Assembly: GCA_018500005.2 (NCBI GenBank) | Contig: JAHBAP020000218.1 | Location: 1 to 13,418, forward strand | Reading direction: 5' to 3' | Length of the DNA: 13,418 nt | Source of the DNA: Mycobacterium sp. | Lineage (GTDB): Bacteria; Actinomycetota; Actinomycetes; Mycobacteriales; Mycobacteriaceae | In this document: positions 7,522-13,399 of the stretch, piece by piece | Layout of the letters: the number at the start of each line of letters is the position of its first letter | How positions within the stretch are numbered: the stretch's first letter is position 1 | Program-made: the position numbers and the translations under genes | Notes under the pieces: model-generated | Told to the model about the DNA's origin: nothing | What the model saw: the letters and a program-made list of their open reading frames with translations, nothing else | Databases searched by the model: none

Positions 7522-8305
7522 GGGCCACACCCTGCACCGGCTTGCCCGGTTGCACCAACGCCGCTTCGCCGGGTCGCCGGTGCGGGTGTCCAGTCCCCAG
7601 GGGCGTTTCACCGACGCGGCGGTCCTCGACGGCCTAGTGCTGGCGAAGGCGTCCGCTTGGGGCAAGCACCTCTTCCATCACTACGCGCCGGACAGGATCG
7701 TGCACATTCATCTCGGCCTTTACGGCACCTTCCGGGAGCACCGCACCCCGATGCCCGAACCTCGCGGCCAAGTGCGGATGCGAATTGTCGGCGCGGACTA
7801 CGGAACCGACCTACGCGGGCCGACCGCCTGCGAGGTGATCGACGAGGCCCAGTTCGCCGCCATCCAGTCCCGACTGGGTCCGGACCCGCTCCGCGGCGAC
7901 GCCGACCCCACGGCGGCGTGGGAACGGATAGCTAAGTCACGCAAGGCGATTGGCGCGTTGCTGATGGACCAGTCGGTTTTGGCAGGCGTGGGCAACGTAT
8001 ATCGCAGCGAACTGCTTTTCCGACACGGCATTGACCCCTATCGGCCCGGGCGCGATATCGACCGACAAGAGTTCGACGCCGCGTGGACCGACCTGGTGGA
8101 ACTGATGAAACTCGGGGTGCGCCGCGGTCGCATCATCGTGATCCGTCCAGAACACGACCATGGCGCCGCGGCCTATGGACCCGGTCGGCCCCGCACCTAC
8201 GTTTACCGCCGCGCCGGCGACCCGTGTCGGTTGTGCGGGACAGCGGTGCGTACTGCGGAGATGGAGGGGCGCAACCTGTTCTGGTGCCCGGCCTGCCAGG
8301 TCTGA
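7514..8305 (+). CDS. nei: Fpg/Nei-family DNA glycosylase/AP lyase (endonuclease VIII)
   Basis: A 263-residue base-excision repair enzyme of the Nei type, very similar to mycobacterial Nei1 (Rv2464c). It excises oxidised pyrimidines and cleaves the abasic site. After removal of the initiator residue it begins PEGHTLHR, giving the catalytic Pro1-Glu2. The beta-elimination lysine is K51 in SAWGKHLFHHY. The helix-two-turn-helix motif is LLMDQSVLAGVGNVYRSELL, and the C-terminal zinc finger has Cys238, Cys241, Cys258 and Cys261. The start is the GTG at 7514, which lies 8 nt inside rpiB, so translation is likely coupled. The gene converges with the Gly-rich membrane protein gene, 17 bp away, with no terminator between. 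Confidence 0.95.
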   Translation: MPEGHTLHRLARLHQRRFAGSPVRVSSPQGRFTDAAVLDGLVLAKASAWGKHLFHHYAPDRIVHIHLGLYGTFREHRTPMPEPRGQVRMRIVGADYGTDLRGPTACEVIDEAQFAAIQSRLGPDPLRGDADPTAAWERIAKSRKAIGALLMDQSVLAGVGNVYRSELLFRHGIDPYRPGRDIDRQEFDAAWTDLVELMKLGVRRGRIIVIRPEHDHGAAAYGPGRPRTYVYRRAGDPCRLCGTAVRTAEMEGRNLFWCPACQV

Positions 8306-8322
8306 GCGTTCAGGCCGGAGTC

Positions 8323-9168
8323 CTAGAAGTCGAACCCCCCGAAGTCTCCGCCGCCGAAGTCTCCGCCGCCATCCCATCCGCCGCCGCCGAAGTCTCCGCC
8401 GCCGCCATCCCAGCCACCGCCGAAGTCTCCGCCGCCTTCTCCGCCGCCGAAGTCGCCGCCGCCCGCCGCGTCCATACCCTGGTCGTAACCGGCGTCGAAG
8501 CCCTGATCGAAACCTGAGCCGTAGCCGCTCTCGAAACCGGAGGCGCCGTAGCCCACTCCGTGCATGCCGGAGAACATCGCGTCGAACAACAGCACCGAGC
8601 CCATGGTCCAGGCACCCGTGCGCAGGGCCGACTGCCACCACGGCTCGGAGTACCAACCGGCCGGCACCGGCCGGCCCGCCACTCGACCACCCGGGTAATA
8701 GTTCGGGGTCCGCTGTGTCGGGGTGGGGGAGGCTTCGATCTCCCGGCCCTCGAATTGGATGCGGCGATCCTCGGTGACCGAACCGGCCGCCTTCTGCCCG
8801 GCGATGCTCTCCAACTCCGGCCCCGGATCCATACCCATCGCGGTGCGGGCGGCCCGCACGTAGTAGAGGCCCTCCAGCGCGCTCTCCTTGGCCAGCATCG
8901 CCTGCTTGGCGGTGGTGGCCTGGTCGATCTGGGAGGAGGCGGCGGTGAATCGTTCCGAGGCGTCGGCGAGTGCCTGCTGGGAGGCTGCGTCGGTCCCGGT
9001 CAGGTTCAGCACCTGGCCGCCGAGGCGCTCGATGACCCGGCGGGCGTCGGCCTTGGCGTCGGCGAGGCTGGCCGCGTTGCGGCCGCCGGACTTGCGTGAC
9101 GAGCTCAGCATCGTCACGGCCATCAGTCCGAGGACCGCCAGCAGGATTATCAGCAGCGCACTGTTCAT
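8323..9168 (-). CDS. Membrane-anchored protein with Gly/Asp/Phe-rich repeat tail
   Basis: A 281-residue protein. Residues 3-20 (SALLIILLAVLGLMAVTM) form an N-terminal membrane anchor. Residues about 30-110 are an Ala/Glu/Gln-rich, probably coiled-coil region (ERFTAASSQIDQATTAK). A second hydrophobic patch with aromatic residues (WYSEPWWQSALRTGAWTM, then VLLFDAMFSGM) follows, and the last about 75 residues are repeats of GGDFGGG and GGWDGGG ending GGFDF. This resembles actinobacterial proteins annotated DUF1542, but I am not certain of that name. ATG at 9168 is chosen over GTG at 9177 because an ACAGTA (minus TACTGT) -10 box ends 7 nt before it. It lies between nei and lipP, where the M. tuberculosis order I recall has no gene. 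Function unknown. Confidence 0.85.
   Translation of the reverse strand: MNSALLIILLAVLGLMAVTMLSSSRKSGGRNAASLADAKADARRVIERLGGQVLNLTGTDAASQQALADASERFTAASSQIDQATTAKQAMLAKESALEGLYYVRAARTAMGMDPGPELESIAGQKAAGSVTEDRRIQFEGREIEASPTPTQRTPNYYPGGRVAGRPVPAGWYSEPWWQSALRTGAWTMGSVLLFDAMFSGMHGVGYGASGFESGYGSGFDQGFDAGYDQGMDAAGGGDFGGGEGGGDFGGGWDGGGGDFGGGGWDGGGDFGGGDFGGFDF
8328..8475 (-). repeat. In-frame Gly-rich codon repeat (GGDFGG units)
   Basis: On the plus strand the run reads as repeated GAAGTCTCCGCCGCC units; on the minus strand it encodes about ten tandem GGDFGG/GGWDGG units at the protein C-terminus. Variation at third positions and between units shows it is maintained as coding sequence. Such short-period DNA is prone to length change between strains and to assembly collapse. 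Confidence 0.8.
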
Positions 9169-9175
9169 GGCGACC

Positions 9176-9181
9176 ACAGTA
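9176..9181 (-). promoter_or_regulatory. -10 box of the Gly-rich membrane protein gene
   Basis: On the minus strand TACTGT is followed by 7 nt and the ATG at 9168; no ribosome site is present, so a leaderless start is likely. The 52-bp gap from the lipP stop is enough for a separate promoter. Confidence 0.5.
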
Positions 9182-9220
9182 CCGAGCCCGGGCGTTTCCG
9201 CGGGCGGATGGGAATTTGCC

Positions 9221-10393
9221 CTACAGGGCGCCCAGCACCCGGTAAACCTCGTCCGACAGGACGCGGGTGCGGGGGTCGGCGTTGCATTTGGTGGCGTCGA
9301 AGTAGTTCATGACGTACGCATAGCCGATGCGGTGCTCGAGGTCGACGAAGCCGTAGGAACCCCCGGATCCGCCGTGGCCGAAGCTGAGCAGGTTGGGCCC
9401 GGCGACCCCGCGTTGATTGAGCATGTAGCCCAGTCCCCAGCCGTGGTCAGCCACCCGCGGTCCCAGCACCACATCCGGGTCGAACCCGCCCTGGGAGATC
9501 CGCACCTTCTCCAGGTGCTCGCGGCTGAGCACCTTCTCCTGTGCCATGCCGTTGTAGAAGGTGGCCAGCCCAAGCGCGGAGACGTGGCCGTTGGTGCCGG
9601 GGAACTCCGCCGAGCGCCAGGTGGTCAGGTCGTTTGAGCCCAGTTCATCGTCCGGGACGAAGCCCATCGCGGCCGACAGTCCGGCCATCGGGTGTTCGTC
9701 GAGCGTGGTGGGGTGCCCGGGGGCGCCGCCATCGGCCAGCACGTCGCGGATATGGGGCTTGTTGATCATCTCGGCGCAACGGTGGTGCTCGGCGGCCGGC
9801 AACCCGATATGGACGTCGATGCCCATCGGTTCGGCGATCTCGGTGCGCAGGTATTGCCCCATGGTCCGGCCGGTCACCCGGCGCACCACCTCGCCGAGGA
9901 CGAAACCGAAGGCCACCATGTGATAGCCCTGGGCCGTTCCCGGCTCCCACCACGGCTCCGATGCGGCCAGTGCCTCACAAACCCCGTCCCAGTCGGTGAC
10001 CTCGCTCCAGTGCATCCGGGTGCGGGGGGCGATGACCCCGGAGCGGTGCCCGAGCACCATCGCGACGGTGATTCCGTCCTTGCCCGCCTGGGCGAACTCC
10101 GGCCAGTACTGCGCCACCGGCGCGTCCAGGTCGATCTCCCCGCGATCGGCGAGCAGGTGCACGCAGGTGCTGGTCAAGCCCTTCGTTCCGGAGAAGACGC
10201 TGGCCAGGGTGTTCTCCCGCCAGGGCCGGCGGCGACGGGCATCGGAATGACCACCCCAGAGATTGACCACCAGATCGCCTTCGACCCATACGGCGACCGC
10301 GGCACCGACCTCGTTGGTGTCGCTGAAGTTGCGTTCGAAAGCCGACCGGACCGTGTCGAACCGGGTGTCGCAACTCCCACTGATGGGTGTCAC
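9221..10393 (-). CDS. lipP: Serine hydrolase of the beta-lactamase/EstB family (LipP-like)
   Basis: A 390-residue carboxylesterase with the class C beta-lactamase fold. The nucleophile motif SGTK is at residues 68-71 (S68, K71), the catalytic tyrosine is likely Y157 in GYHMVAFG, and the third motif HGGSGG at about 340 replaces the KTG of true beta-lactamases, as in esterases of this class. The sequence style (DTRFDTVRSAFERNF, then LWGGHSDARRRRPW) matches mycobacterial LipP/LipL/LipE-type proteins, and the position next to nei is that of lipP (Rv2463). GTG at 10393 is chosen because an AGGAGG lies 7 nt upstream; an ATG ten codons further up has no such site. No signal peptide, so probably cytoplasmic or cell-wall associated by another route. 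Natural ester substrate unknown. Confidence 0.9.
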   Translation of the reverse strand: MTPISGSCDTRFDTVRSAFERNFSDTNEVGAAVAVWVEGDLVVNLWGGHSDARRRRPWRENTLASVFSGTKGLTSTCVHLLADRGEIDLDAPVAQYWPEFAQAGKDGITVAMVLGHRSGVIAPRTRMHWSEVTDWDGVCEALAASEPWWEPGTAQGYHMVAFGFVLGEVVRRVTGRTMGQYLRTEIAEPMGIDVHIGLPAAEHHRCAEMINKPHIRDVLADGGAPGHPTTLDEHPMAGLSAAMGFVPDDELGSNDLTTWRSAEFPGTNGHVSALGLATFYNGMAQEKVLSREHLEKVRISQGGFDPDVVLGPRVADHGWGLGYMLNQRGVAGPNLLSFGHGGSGGSYGFVDLEHRIGYAYVMNYFDATKCNADPRTRVLSDEVYRVLGAL

Positions 10394-10400
10394 CTCGGTG

Positions 10401-10406
10401 CCTCCT
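10401..10406 (-). promoter_or_regulatory. Ribosome binding site of lipP
   Basis: CCTCCT on the plus strand is AGGAGG on the coding strand, 7 nt upstream of the GTG at 10393. It fixes the start. Confidence 0.75.
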
Positions 10407-10450
10407 GACCGCGAGCAATCCACCCGGGCGTGGGCACTGGACCGGTCTCG

Positions 10451-10456
10451 AATTTA
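10451..10456 (-). promoter_or_regulatory. Possible lipP promoter -10 box
   Basis: The minus strand reads TAAATT, a TANNNT match, in the 169-bp gap between the response-regulator stop and lipP. A TACGGT lies slightly further upstream and could be used instead. No convincing -35 box. Nothing else was recognised in this gap. Confidence 0.3.
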
Positions 10457-10562
10457 CGTTTCCGACCGTACCCAAAGAAGCAGCCAGCCGAATTGCCGCT
10501 GATCCGCGACCGGGTCGTGACCAGGGTCGTTATCTGTGGCGGGTGTGGCGAATGTCGCTGCG

Positions 10563-11186
10563 TCAGGGTGTTAGGCCGTGCCGGGCCGCCCACAGCGCCG
10601 CCTGGGTACGGTCGCTGACCCCGAGCTCGCGGAAGATATTGGTCAGGTGGGCCTTGACTGTCTTCTCACTGATCTGCAGACGACGCGCGATGAGTCTGTT
10701 GGGCATGCCCTGGGCTAGCAAGGTGAGCACCTCCAGTTCGCGCCGTGACAGCTGGCTGCTGGGTTCGGTGAACTTCCGGGCGTCGAGGACAGCGCGCGCA
10801 ACTCGCGGGTCCAGGGGGGACTCGCCCCGGGCGGCGGCCCGGATTGCCTCTGCGACGTCTTTTGCATCGACGTCTTTGAGTAGATAGCCACAGGCTCCTG
10901 CCTCGAGGGCGCCGATTATCCGATGGCGGTCGGAGAATGCCGTCAGAACCACGACGGCCGTTCCTGGCTTGCTGGCGGTGATCCGTTTCGTCGCCTCGAT
11001 CCCATTCATCACCGGCATGTCGAGGTCCATCAGCACCACATCGGGGGAAAGTGCCTCGGATTGGGCGACCGCCTCTGCTCCGTCGGCTGCGACTCCGACG
11101 AGAGCGATTCCATCCAGGGCGGAGATCAGCCGACCCAAACCTTCGCGGATCACGCCGTGGTCGTCGGCGAGCACTACCCGGATCAT
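10563..11186 (-). CDS. NarL/FixJ-family response regulator
   Basis: A 207-residue two-component response regulator. The receiver domain (1-120) has the acidic pair in LADDHG, the phosphoacceptor Asp54 in VLMDLDMP, Thr82 in VVVLTAF and Lys104 in YLLKDVD, all intact. A LuxR-type helix-turn-helix fills residues about 145-207 (LSRRELEVLTLLAQG, then SEKTVKAHLTNIFRELGV), so it should bind DNA as a dimer once phosphorylated. Its ATG overlaps the sensor kinase stop by 4 nt (ATGA), so they form one translationally coupled operon and are almost certainly a cognate pair. Targets are unknown; the intergenic region upstream of the kinase is the obvious candidate. Not DosR itself: the recognition helix reads EKTVKAH rather than EKTVKNY. 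Confidence 0.95.
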   Translation of the reverse strand: MIRVVLADDHGVIREGLGRLISALDGIALVGVAADGAEAVAQSEALSPDVVLMDLDMPVMNGIEATKRITASKPGTAVVVLTAFSDRHRIIGALEAGACGYLLKDVDAKDVAEAIRAAARGESPLDPRVARAVLDARKFTEPSSQLSRRELEVLTLLAQGMPNRLIARRLQISEKTVKAHLTNIFRELGVSDRTQAALWAARHGLTP

Positions 11187-12505
11187 GAGGCCGGAAGCTC
11201 CAGTGCCACGGTCGTACCCGCATCCGGAGCCGACCGTATATCCAGCGCCCCGTTCGCTTGCGCGACGACGTCGGCCAGCAGCGTCAGCCCGACATGACCG
11301 TCTTGGGCCCGGCGCAGGCGAGCCTCAGGCTGGAATCCGGCGCCGTCATCGGCCACTGTCAGCTTCGTCATGCCATCCTCCTGACGGACCAGGACTGTAA
11401 CCGCCGAAGGATGCGCATGCGCCTGAGCGTTGCGGATCGCCTCCCGTGCAACGCGGTAGACCAGCGTGTCGTGACCCTCCACGTCGGCGTCCATGTCCAG
11501 GGTCGTCGCGATGCCCTGCGCTTCCAATGGGCTGAGCAGGTCGCTCAGGGCGACCCGAAGTCCGGCAGCCTCCAGGTTGGGCGGGTGGATCTCAAGCAGG
11601 AGTGTTCGCAGTTCGCGGACGCCTTGCCGCAGGGTCGCAGTCGCGTCGTGCAGGATCTTGGCCTCTCTTGCGTCGCCTCGTCGTTGCGCCTCCGCGGCAA
11701 GCGGCGCGAGCCCGAACGCCACCCCCGCTAGGTCCTGGACCACCCCGTCGTGCAGGTCCGCGGCGATCCGCTGCCGCTCGTGAGTTGACGCGGCTATCGC
11801 GTTGGCGAGTAGTCGCTCGCGCTCGTCGTGGCCGCGTTGCAACCGGCGGGCCATCCGCCATGCCAACGGAACCTGGAAGAGCAGCAGGACGAGCATGCCG
11901 GCAACCAACGGAGGTGCGAGTGCACGCAATAGGCGTGAACCGCTGGCGCCGATGGAGCTGAAGCGCTGGTACATCTCGAACAGCAACGGCGTGCCGTCGG
12001 GGGACCGCAGCGTCGTATAGGCCTCTAGCAGCTTGCCCTGTCCTCGTTCATATCGGTTCTCGGGCTGATCTAGATCGCTGAGTTCGGCGTCGGCCCCGCC
12101 GGTCTCGAAAAGTTCGAGGTCCTCATCGCTGAGCTCGTAGCGCTGGCCGATCAAAGTCGGCTCGTCGGAGTAGACGATTGTGCCGTCCTGTTTCCAGATC
12201 TTGACCCGCACGATCGAATCGCTGAGGATTCGGCTCCGGACGAGGTCGTCGAGGCTGTGGAGGGCCTTGTGGTCCCCCTGCAAGACGCCGTCGTTGAGCC
12301 CGGCGGTTTCGACGAGTAGTGCCTCGGAGCGAACGCGTTCGGTGGTGTCTCGGGTGGCCTCGGCGATGGCCACACTACGCAGGGCGAAGAACCCGCCCAC
12401 CATGATCACGGCGATCGCGGCGAGGCTGCCGAGCATGAACTGCGCCACGGCCGCTCCTGCCCGCGGCGGGGCGGGCGCCCTGTTGTCGGTGCCGGTGGTT
12501 CGCAC
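11183..12505 (-). CDS. NarL-type sensor histidine kinase
   Basis: A 440-residue membrane sensor kinase. Transmembrane segments lie at about 21-46 and 197-213. Between them is an extracytoplasmic sensor domain of about 150 residues, acidic, with KIWKQDGTIVYSDEP followed by a long Asp/Glu-rich stretch, resembling a single-Cache/PAS-like fold. The HisKA_3 dimerisation domain carries the phosphoacceptor His252 in ADLHDGVVQDLAG. The ATPase domain has the N box at Asn359 (REAIRNAQAHA), DDGAGF at 386-391 and GHVGL at 403-407. All catalytic elements are intact. The GTG at 12505 is preceded by TAGGGT 6 nt upstream, a leaderless arrangement. The signal is unknown. The gene is absent from this position in the M. 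tuberculosis order I recall. Confidence 0.94.
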   Translation of the reverse strand: MRTTGTDNRAPAPPRAGAAVAQFMLGSLAAIAVIMVGGFFALRSVAIAEATRDTTERVRSEALLVETAGLNDGVLQGDHKALHSLDDLVRSRILSDSIVRVKIWKQDGTIVYSDEPTLIGQRYELSDEDLELFETGGADAELSDLDQPENRYERGQGKLLEAYTTLRSPDGTPLLFEMYQRFSSIGASGSRLLRALAPPLVAGMLVLLLFQVPLAWRMARRLQRGHDERERLLANAIAASTHERQRIAADLHDGVVQDLAGVAFGLAPLAAEAQRRGDAREAKILHDATATLRQGVRELRTLLLEIHPPNLEAAGLRVALSDLLSPLEAQGIATTLDMDADVEGHDTLVYRVAREAIRNAQAHAHPSAVTVLVRQEDGMTKLTVADDGAGFQPEARLRRAQDGHVGLTLLADVVAQANGALDIRSAPDAGTTVALELPAS

Positions 12506-12511
12506 CGGCTA

Positions 12512-12517
12512 ACCCTA
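12512..12517 (-). promoter_or_regulatory. -10 box of the kinase-regulator operon
   Basis: Minus strand TAGGGT, then 6 nt, then the GTG at 12505. No ribosome site is present, so the operon is probably transcribed as a leaderless message. Confidence 0.5.
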
Positions 12518-12547
12518 GGACGGTGCCGAGCGCCGTGGCTGGCAGAC

Positions 12548-12599
12548 CTTGGTCGTAGGACTTTTGTCGTAGTGCAGGGGACGCGGTGCTGCGACCAAG
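12548..12599. promoter_or_regulatory. Repeat-rich upstream region with DosR-box-like sequence
   Basis: Between the divergent kinase operon and the small secreted protein gene there is an 8-bp inverted repeat, CTTGGTCG at 12548-12555 and CGACCAAG at 12592-12599. There are two direct GTCGTAG copies at 12552-12558 and 12566-12572, spaced 14 bp. The central AGGACTTTTGTC at 12557-12568 resembles the DosR-type GGGACTTTAGTCCC box. This would suit binding of a LuxR-type response regulator, but the role is inferred. Confidence 0.4.
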
Positions 12600-12662
12600 A
12601 TCCACTGGTGGCCCGGACCGCGAAGTCGGCACGGTGGAGTCGTTCAGCAACATCACCGAAAA

Positions 12663-12667
12663 GGACC
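12663..12667 (+). promoter_or_regulatory. Ribosome binding site of the small secreted protein gene
   Basis: A purine-rich AAAAGGA run ends about 7 nt upstream of the ATG at 12673 and selects that codon over the in-frame ATG at 12586. Confidence 0.55.
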
Positions 12668-12672
12668 AGATC

Positions 12673-12924
12673 ATGGGCAACCGCATCGCCGCTCTTCTCA
12701 TTGCCGGTACCGCTGTCACCGGTTTACTCATCGGCGCCGGAGAGGCAGGCGCCAGGCGGGGCGCCGATGACCCTGCCGGCCACATCCGGCAATCCCAGGG
12801 GGCCGACGACGCGACCACCTCGAGCGCTCCCACCGCCTCGACCACCTCCGGTCAGAACCGTCGAGGGGCGGGCGCGGCGGAGAGCCGGCGTAAAGGCCGG
12901 AATCCCAACAAGGGCGGTGTCTGA
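12673..12924 (+). CDS. Small, probably secreted, basic low-complexity protein
   Basis: An 83-residue protein. Residues 1-4 are polar and basic (MGNR), 5-22 hydrophobic (IAALLIAGTAVTGLLIG), then AGEAGA before RR, a plausible signal peptidase site (A-x-A) near residue 27. The mature part is a Ser/Thr/Ala-rich linker (DDATTSSAPTASTTSG) followed by a strongly basic tail (RRGAGAAESRRKGRNPNKGG). There is no cysteine and no recognised domain. An AAAGGA ribosome site precedes the ATG. The gene is divergent from the two-component operon, so it may be regulated by it. It could act as a secreted peptide or a cell-wall-binding protein; both are guesses. The alternative start at 12586 would destroy the signal peptide. 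Confidence 0.65.
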   Translation: MGNRIAALLIAGTAVTGLLIGAGEAGARRGADDPAGHIRQSQGADDATTSSAPTASTTSGQNRRGAGAAESRRKGRNPNKGGV

Positions 12925-12944
12925 GCCCCTGAAATACCTGAATG

Positions 12945-12981
12945 AAAAAGCATCGGCCGCCTCATCCGAGGCGGCCGATGC
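12945..12981 (-). terminator. Rho-independent terminator downstream of tRNA-Gly (minus strand)
   Basis: A perfect 14-bp stem (GCATCGGCCGCCTC at 12950-12963 with its complement at 12968-12981) and a 4-nt loop. On the minus strand it is followed by TTTTT (12949-12945). It therefore terminates transcription coming from the tRNA-Gly side, and the hairpin could also serve the convergent small gene on the plus strand, though it lacks a T run in that direction. Confidence 0.85.
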
Positions 12982-13001
12982 TGCATCTAGCGGTTCTTCT
13001 G

Positions 13002-13047
13002 AGCGGGCGACGGGAATCGAACCCGCGTAGCTAGTTTGGAAGACTAG
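13002..13047 (-). tRNA. 3' fragment of tRNA-Gly(UCC), truncated at an attachment site
   Basis: Read on the minus strand the fragment contains a complete anticodon stem-loop (CTAGT, loop CTTCCAA with anticodon TCC at 13040-13038, ACTAG), a CTAC variable loop, the T arm (GCGGG TTCGATT CCCGT) and the acceptor 3' strand CGCCCGC plus discriminator T. CCA is not encoded. The 5' half is missing: the 26 nt before the anticodon stem contain neither the GCGGGCG acceptor 5' strand nor a D arm. The fragment ends in intact sequence next to its own terminator, so this side is the original chromosome, and sequence beyond about 13048 is foreign. It cannot make a functional tRNA alone. It is the left-behind copy expected after integrase-mediated insertion at tRNA-Gly; a chimeric assembly join is the alternative. 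Confidence 0.85.
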
Positions 13048-13399
13048 CTATAGGGCTGTCAAGCGGTAGCTGTAAGCCCTGTTCACGGGGCTGCGGGGCG
13101 GGGCAAAAGGCCACCCTTGCAGGCACTTTGGGCCGTTTGCGGTACTGCTCGAGTACGGGCCGGGTACGGCCCCAGTTCGCTGTGGTTGGCGGTACAAACG
13201 CGGTACGGGACCGCCCGTTGCAGCCCCGGCGCGGGGCTTGGGTAGGCTGGGCTGCGCTTGGACCGGATAGTTCCGTCAGTCGCCGCGCGTGTCCCGTGCG
13301 AGGCCGGTCCTCACAAAGCAAGCAAATCACCGCCATTTCCATGGCTGGTTCGTGCTGCCGTGGCAGCGGAGTAGAGCCGCCGGACACCGCCACTTGGAC
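13048..13399. mobile_element. Probable edge of an integrated phage or genetic element
   Basis: This sequence replaces the 5' half of tRNA-Gly and is unlike the coding sequence to the left. It contains a 6-bp inverted repeat next to the core (AGGGCT at 13052-13057, AGCCCT at 13075-13080) and clustered GGTAC repeats at 13141, 13163, 13191 and 13202, plus GTAC at 13153. Such repeats beside a tRNA-derived core fit arm-type integrase binding sites. No credible gene is visible. A minus-strand open frame over 13031-13414 begins inside the adapter and reads into the tRNA fragment, so it is not real. Identity of the element cannot be read from this short piece. Confidence 0.5.

Noticed and set aside
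8328..8475. Short tandem repeats resembling a CRISPR or satellite array
   Set aside because: The period follows codons of the GGDFGG tail in an otherwise convincing gene; there are no unique spacers.
8160..8777. Arg/Ser-rich plus-strand open frame of 205 residues
   Set aside because: It is the opposite-strand image of the Gly-rich tail and overlaps the nei 3' end; no start signal.
10500..10530. Imperfect hairpin (GACCGGGTC and GACCAGGGTC-like repeats) after the response regulator
   Set aside because: The pairing is weak and not followed by a T run, so I did not call a terminator.
13341..13399. Possible start of a plus-strand gene at ATG 13341
   Set aside because: No ribosome site or -10 box, and the frame runs straight into the adapter; too little genomic sequence to support it.
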